Source: Pleurotus djamor (Eukaryota > Basidiomycota > Agaricomycetes > Agaricales > Pleurotaceae). Taken from it: a DNA stretch of 24,327 nucleotides. Positions 23,575-24,327 of this stretch are shown piece by piece. Below the pieces are notes generated by a model that did no database searches, was not told where the DNA came from, and worked only from the letters and a program-made list of their open reading frames with translations. A program made the position numbers and the translations under genes. Position 1 is the first letter of the stretch, and each line of letters opens with the position of its first letter. The stretch lies in contig JAPEVF010000683.1 in the NCBI GenBank assembly GCA_029747585.1, positions 1-24,327 of the forward strand, given 5' to 3'.

Positions 23575-24327
23575 TTAACAAGCATATAATAAAGCAGAAA
23601 CTGAAGTATGTAATGAAGTTAATAAAACATTAGGTAAAATACCAAAAGCTACTGTAGGTATTAATAAACTAATTAATAGATAGTATTCTCTTCTAGTAAT
23701 ATCTTTAACTGGTTGCATATATGGAGAATAATCTCCGTAAGATAATCTATTATATAAGAAAATAGAATAGCAAGCAGAAAGAACAATACCAGTAGCACCT
23801 AAAGAAGCAATAACAGGATTTTGTTGCCAAATTCCAATTAAAGATAATTGCTCTCCTAAGAAATTAAGACTTAAAGGAATACCTGTATTACATAAAGTAA
23901 AAATAAAAAATAAAATAGTGAATACTGGCATATAAGTGGCTAAACCTCTAATATAATTAATAATTCTTTTACCTGTTCTATCATAAATAACACCACCTAC
24001 ACAAATAAATAATGCAGGTGAAACAAAACCATGAGCTAAAGCTAATAATATTGCTCCTTCAATACCTTGAATAGTATTAGAGAATAAACCTAAAACAACA
24101 ACACCCATATGACTAATACTACTATAAGCAATTAATCTTTTAGTATCTTGTTGAATAATAGTAGAGAAACTAGCATAAATAATAGCAATTACTGCAATAG
24201 TTTGTACTAAAGGATTAAAGTAATTTGTAGCATCAGGTAAAAAATTAATTAAAACTCTAAGATAACCATATGTAGCAAGTTTTAAGATAGTAGCAGCTAA
24301 TATTATTGAACCAGCTAAAGGAGAATC
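23575..24327 (-). CDS. nad4: NADH dehydrogenase subunit 4, 3' part (5' end beyond window)
   Basis: The last 251 codons including the stop are present on the minus strand. They start in DSPLAGSIILAATILKLATYGY, the conserved antiporter-like helix of complex I subunit 4, then QQDTKRLIAYSSISHMGVVV and IEGAILLALAHGFVSPALF. The Lys and His residues in these helices belong to the proton-transfer path. NFLGEQLSL follows further on. The C-terminus ends SALLYAC with TAA. The ATG at 24108 is internal and not the start. The Trp in IWQQNP is TGG. The gene is clipped by the window edge, with no damage seen. Confidence 0.97.
   Translation of the reverse strand, partial: DSPLAGSIILAATILKLATYGYLRVLINFLPDATNYFNPLVQTIAVIAIIYASFSTIIQQDTKRLIAYSSISHMGVVVLGLFSNTIQGIEGAILLALAHGFVSPALFICVGGVIYDRTGKRIINYIRGLATYMPVFTILFFIFTLCNTGIPLSLNFLGEQLSLIGIWQQNPVIASLGATGIVLSACYSIFLYNRLSYGDYSPYMQPVKDITRREYYLLISLLIPTVAFGILPNVLLTSLHTSVSALLYAC

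Overview
This is a stretch of fungal mitochondrial DNA. It is extremely AT-rich and carries a fungal-type small-subunit rRNA, atp9, nad1, cob, atp6, nad6 and nad4, eleven clear mitochondrial tRNAs, and group I introns with homing-endonuclease ORFs. Genes lie on both strands, which is common in Basidiomycota and unusual in Ascomycota. The gypsy-type fragment at the left edge also resembles families common in Basidiomycota. I lean towards a basidiomycete, but nothing here settles the phylum.

Layout. 1-160 (-): piece of a Ty3/gypsy polyprotein with nuclear-looking base composition, joined directly to an rns that lacks its 5' end. About 165-1987 (+): rns. 2234-5141: tRNA-rich block (Val, Leu, Arg-UCG, Asp, Trp, Cys, Arg-UCU) with atp9 on the minus strand. 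5142-6496: spacer full of repeats. 6497-7510 (+): nad1. 7575-9956 (+): a long unrecognised ORF (orf790) that appears only when the ambiguous bases are dropped. 10649 (+): tRNA-Ile. 11613-18001 (+): cob in five exons with four group I introns, each carrying an endonuclease ORF (one GIY-YIG, three LAGLIDADG). 18002-19131: spacer with a tRNA-Phe-like pair of fragments. 19132-19905 (-): atp6. 20052-20465: tRNA-His, -Lys, -Pro. 20828-21449 (-): nad6. 21450-23574: repeat-rich spacer. 23575-24327 (-): 3' part of nad4.

The protein genes encode membrane subunits of complex I (nad1, nad4, nad6), complex III (cob) and ATP synthase (atp6, atp9). rns and the tRNAs serve their translation.

Three things stand out. 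First, in-frame TGA codons occur in two cob-intron endonucleases, at positions where the family carries Trp, and in orf790. The readable respiratory genes use only TGG, and the only tRNA-Trp in the window has anticodon CCA. Second, two dispersed palindrome families have invaded the window. One is GC-rich and centred on CTTAAG-like sequence (about 16 copies, one inside rns and three read in frame within orf790). The other is an AT-rich hairpin with CTCTC/GAGAG arms (7 copies, three inside cob introns). Third, many N characters follow homopolymers. In nad6, two intron ORFs and orf790, deleting the N restores the frame, so they behave as spurious extra bases.
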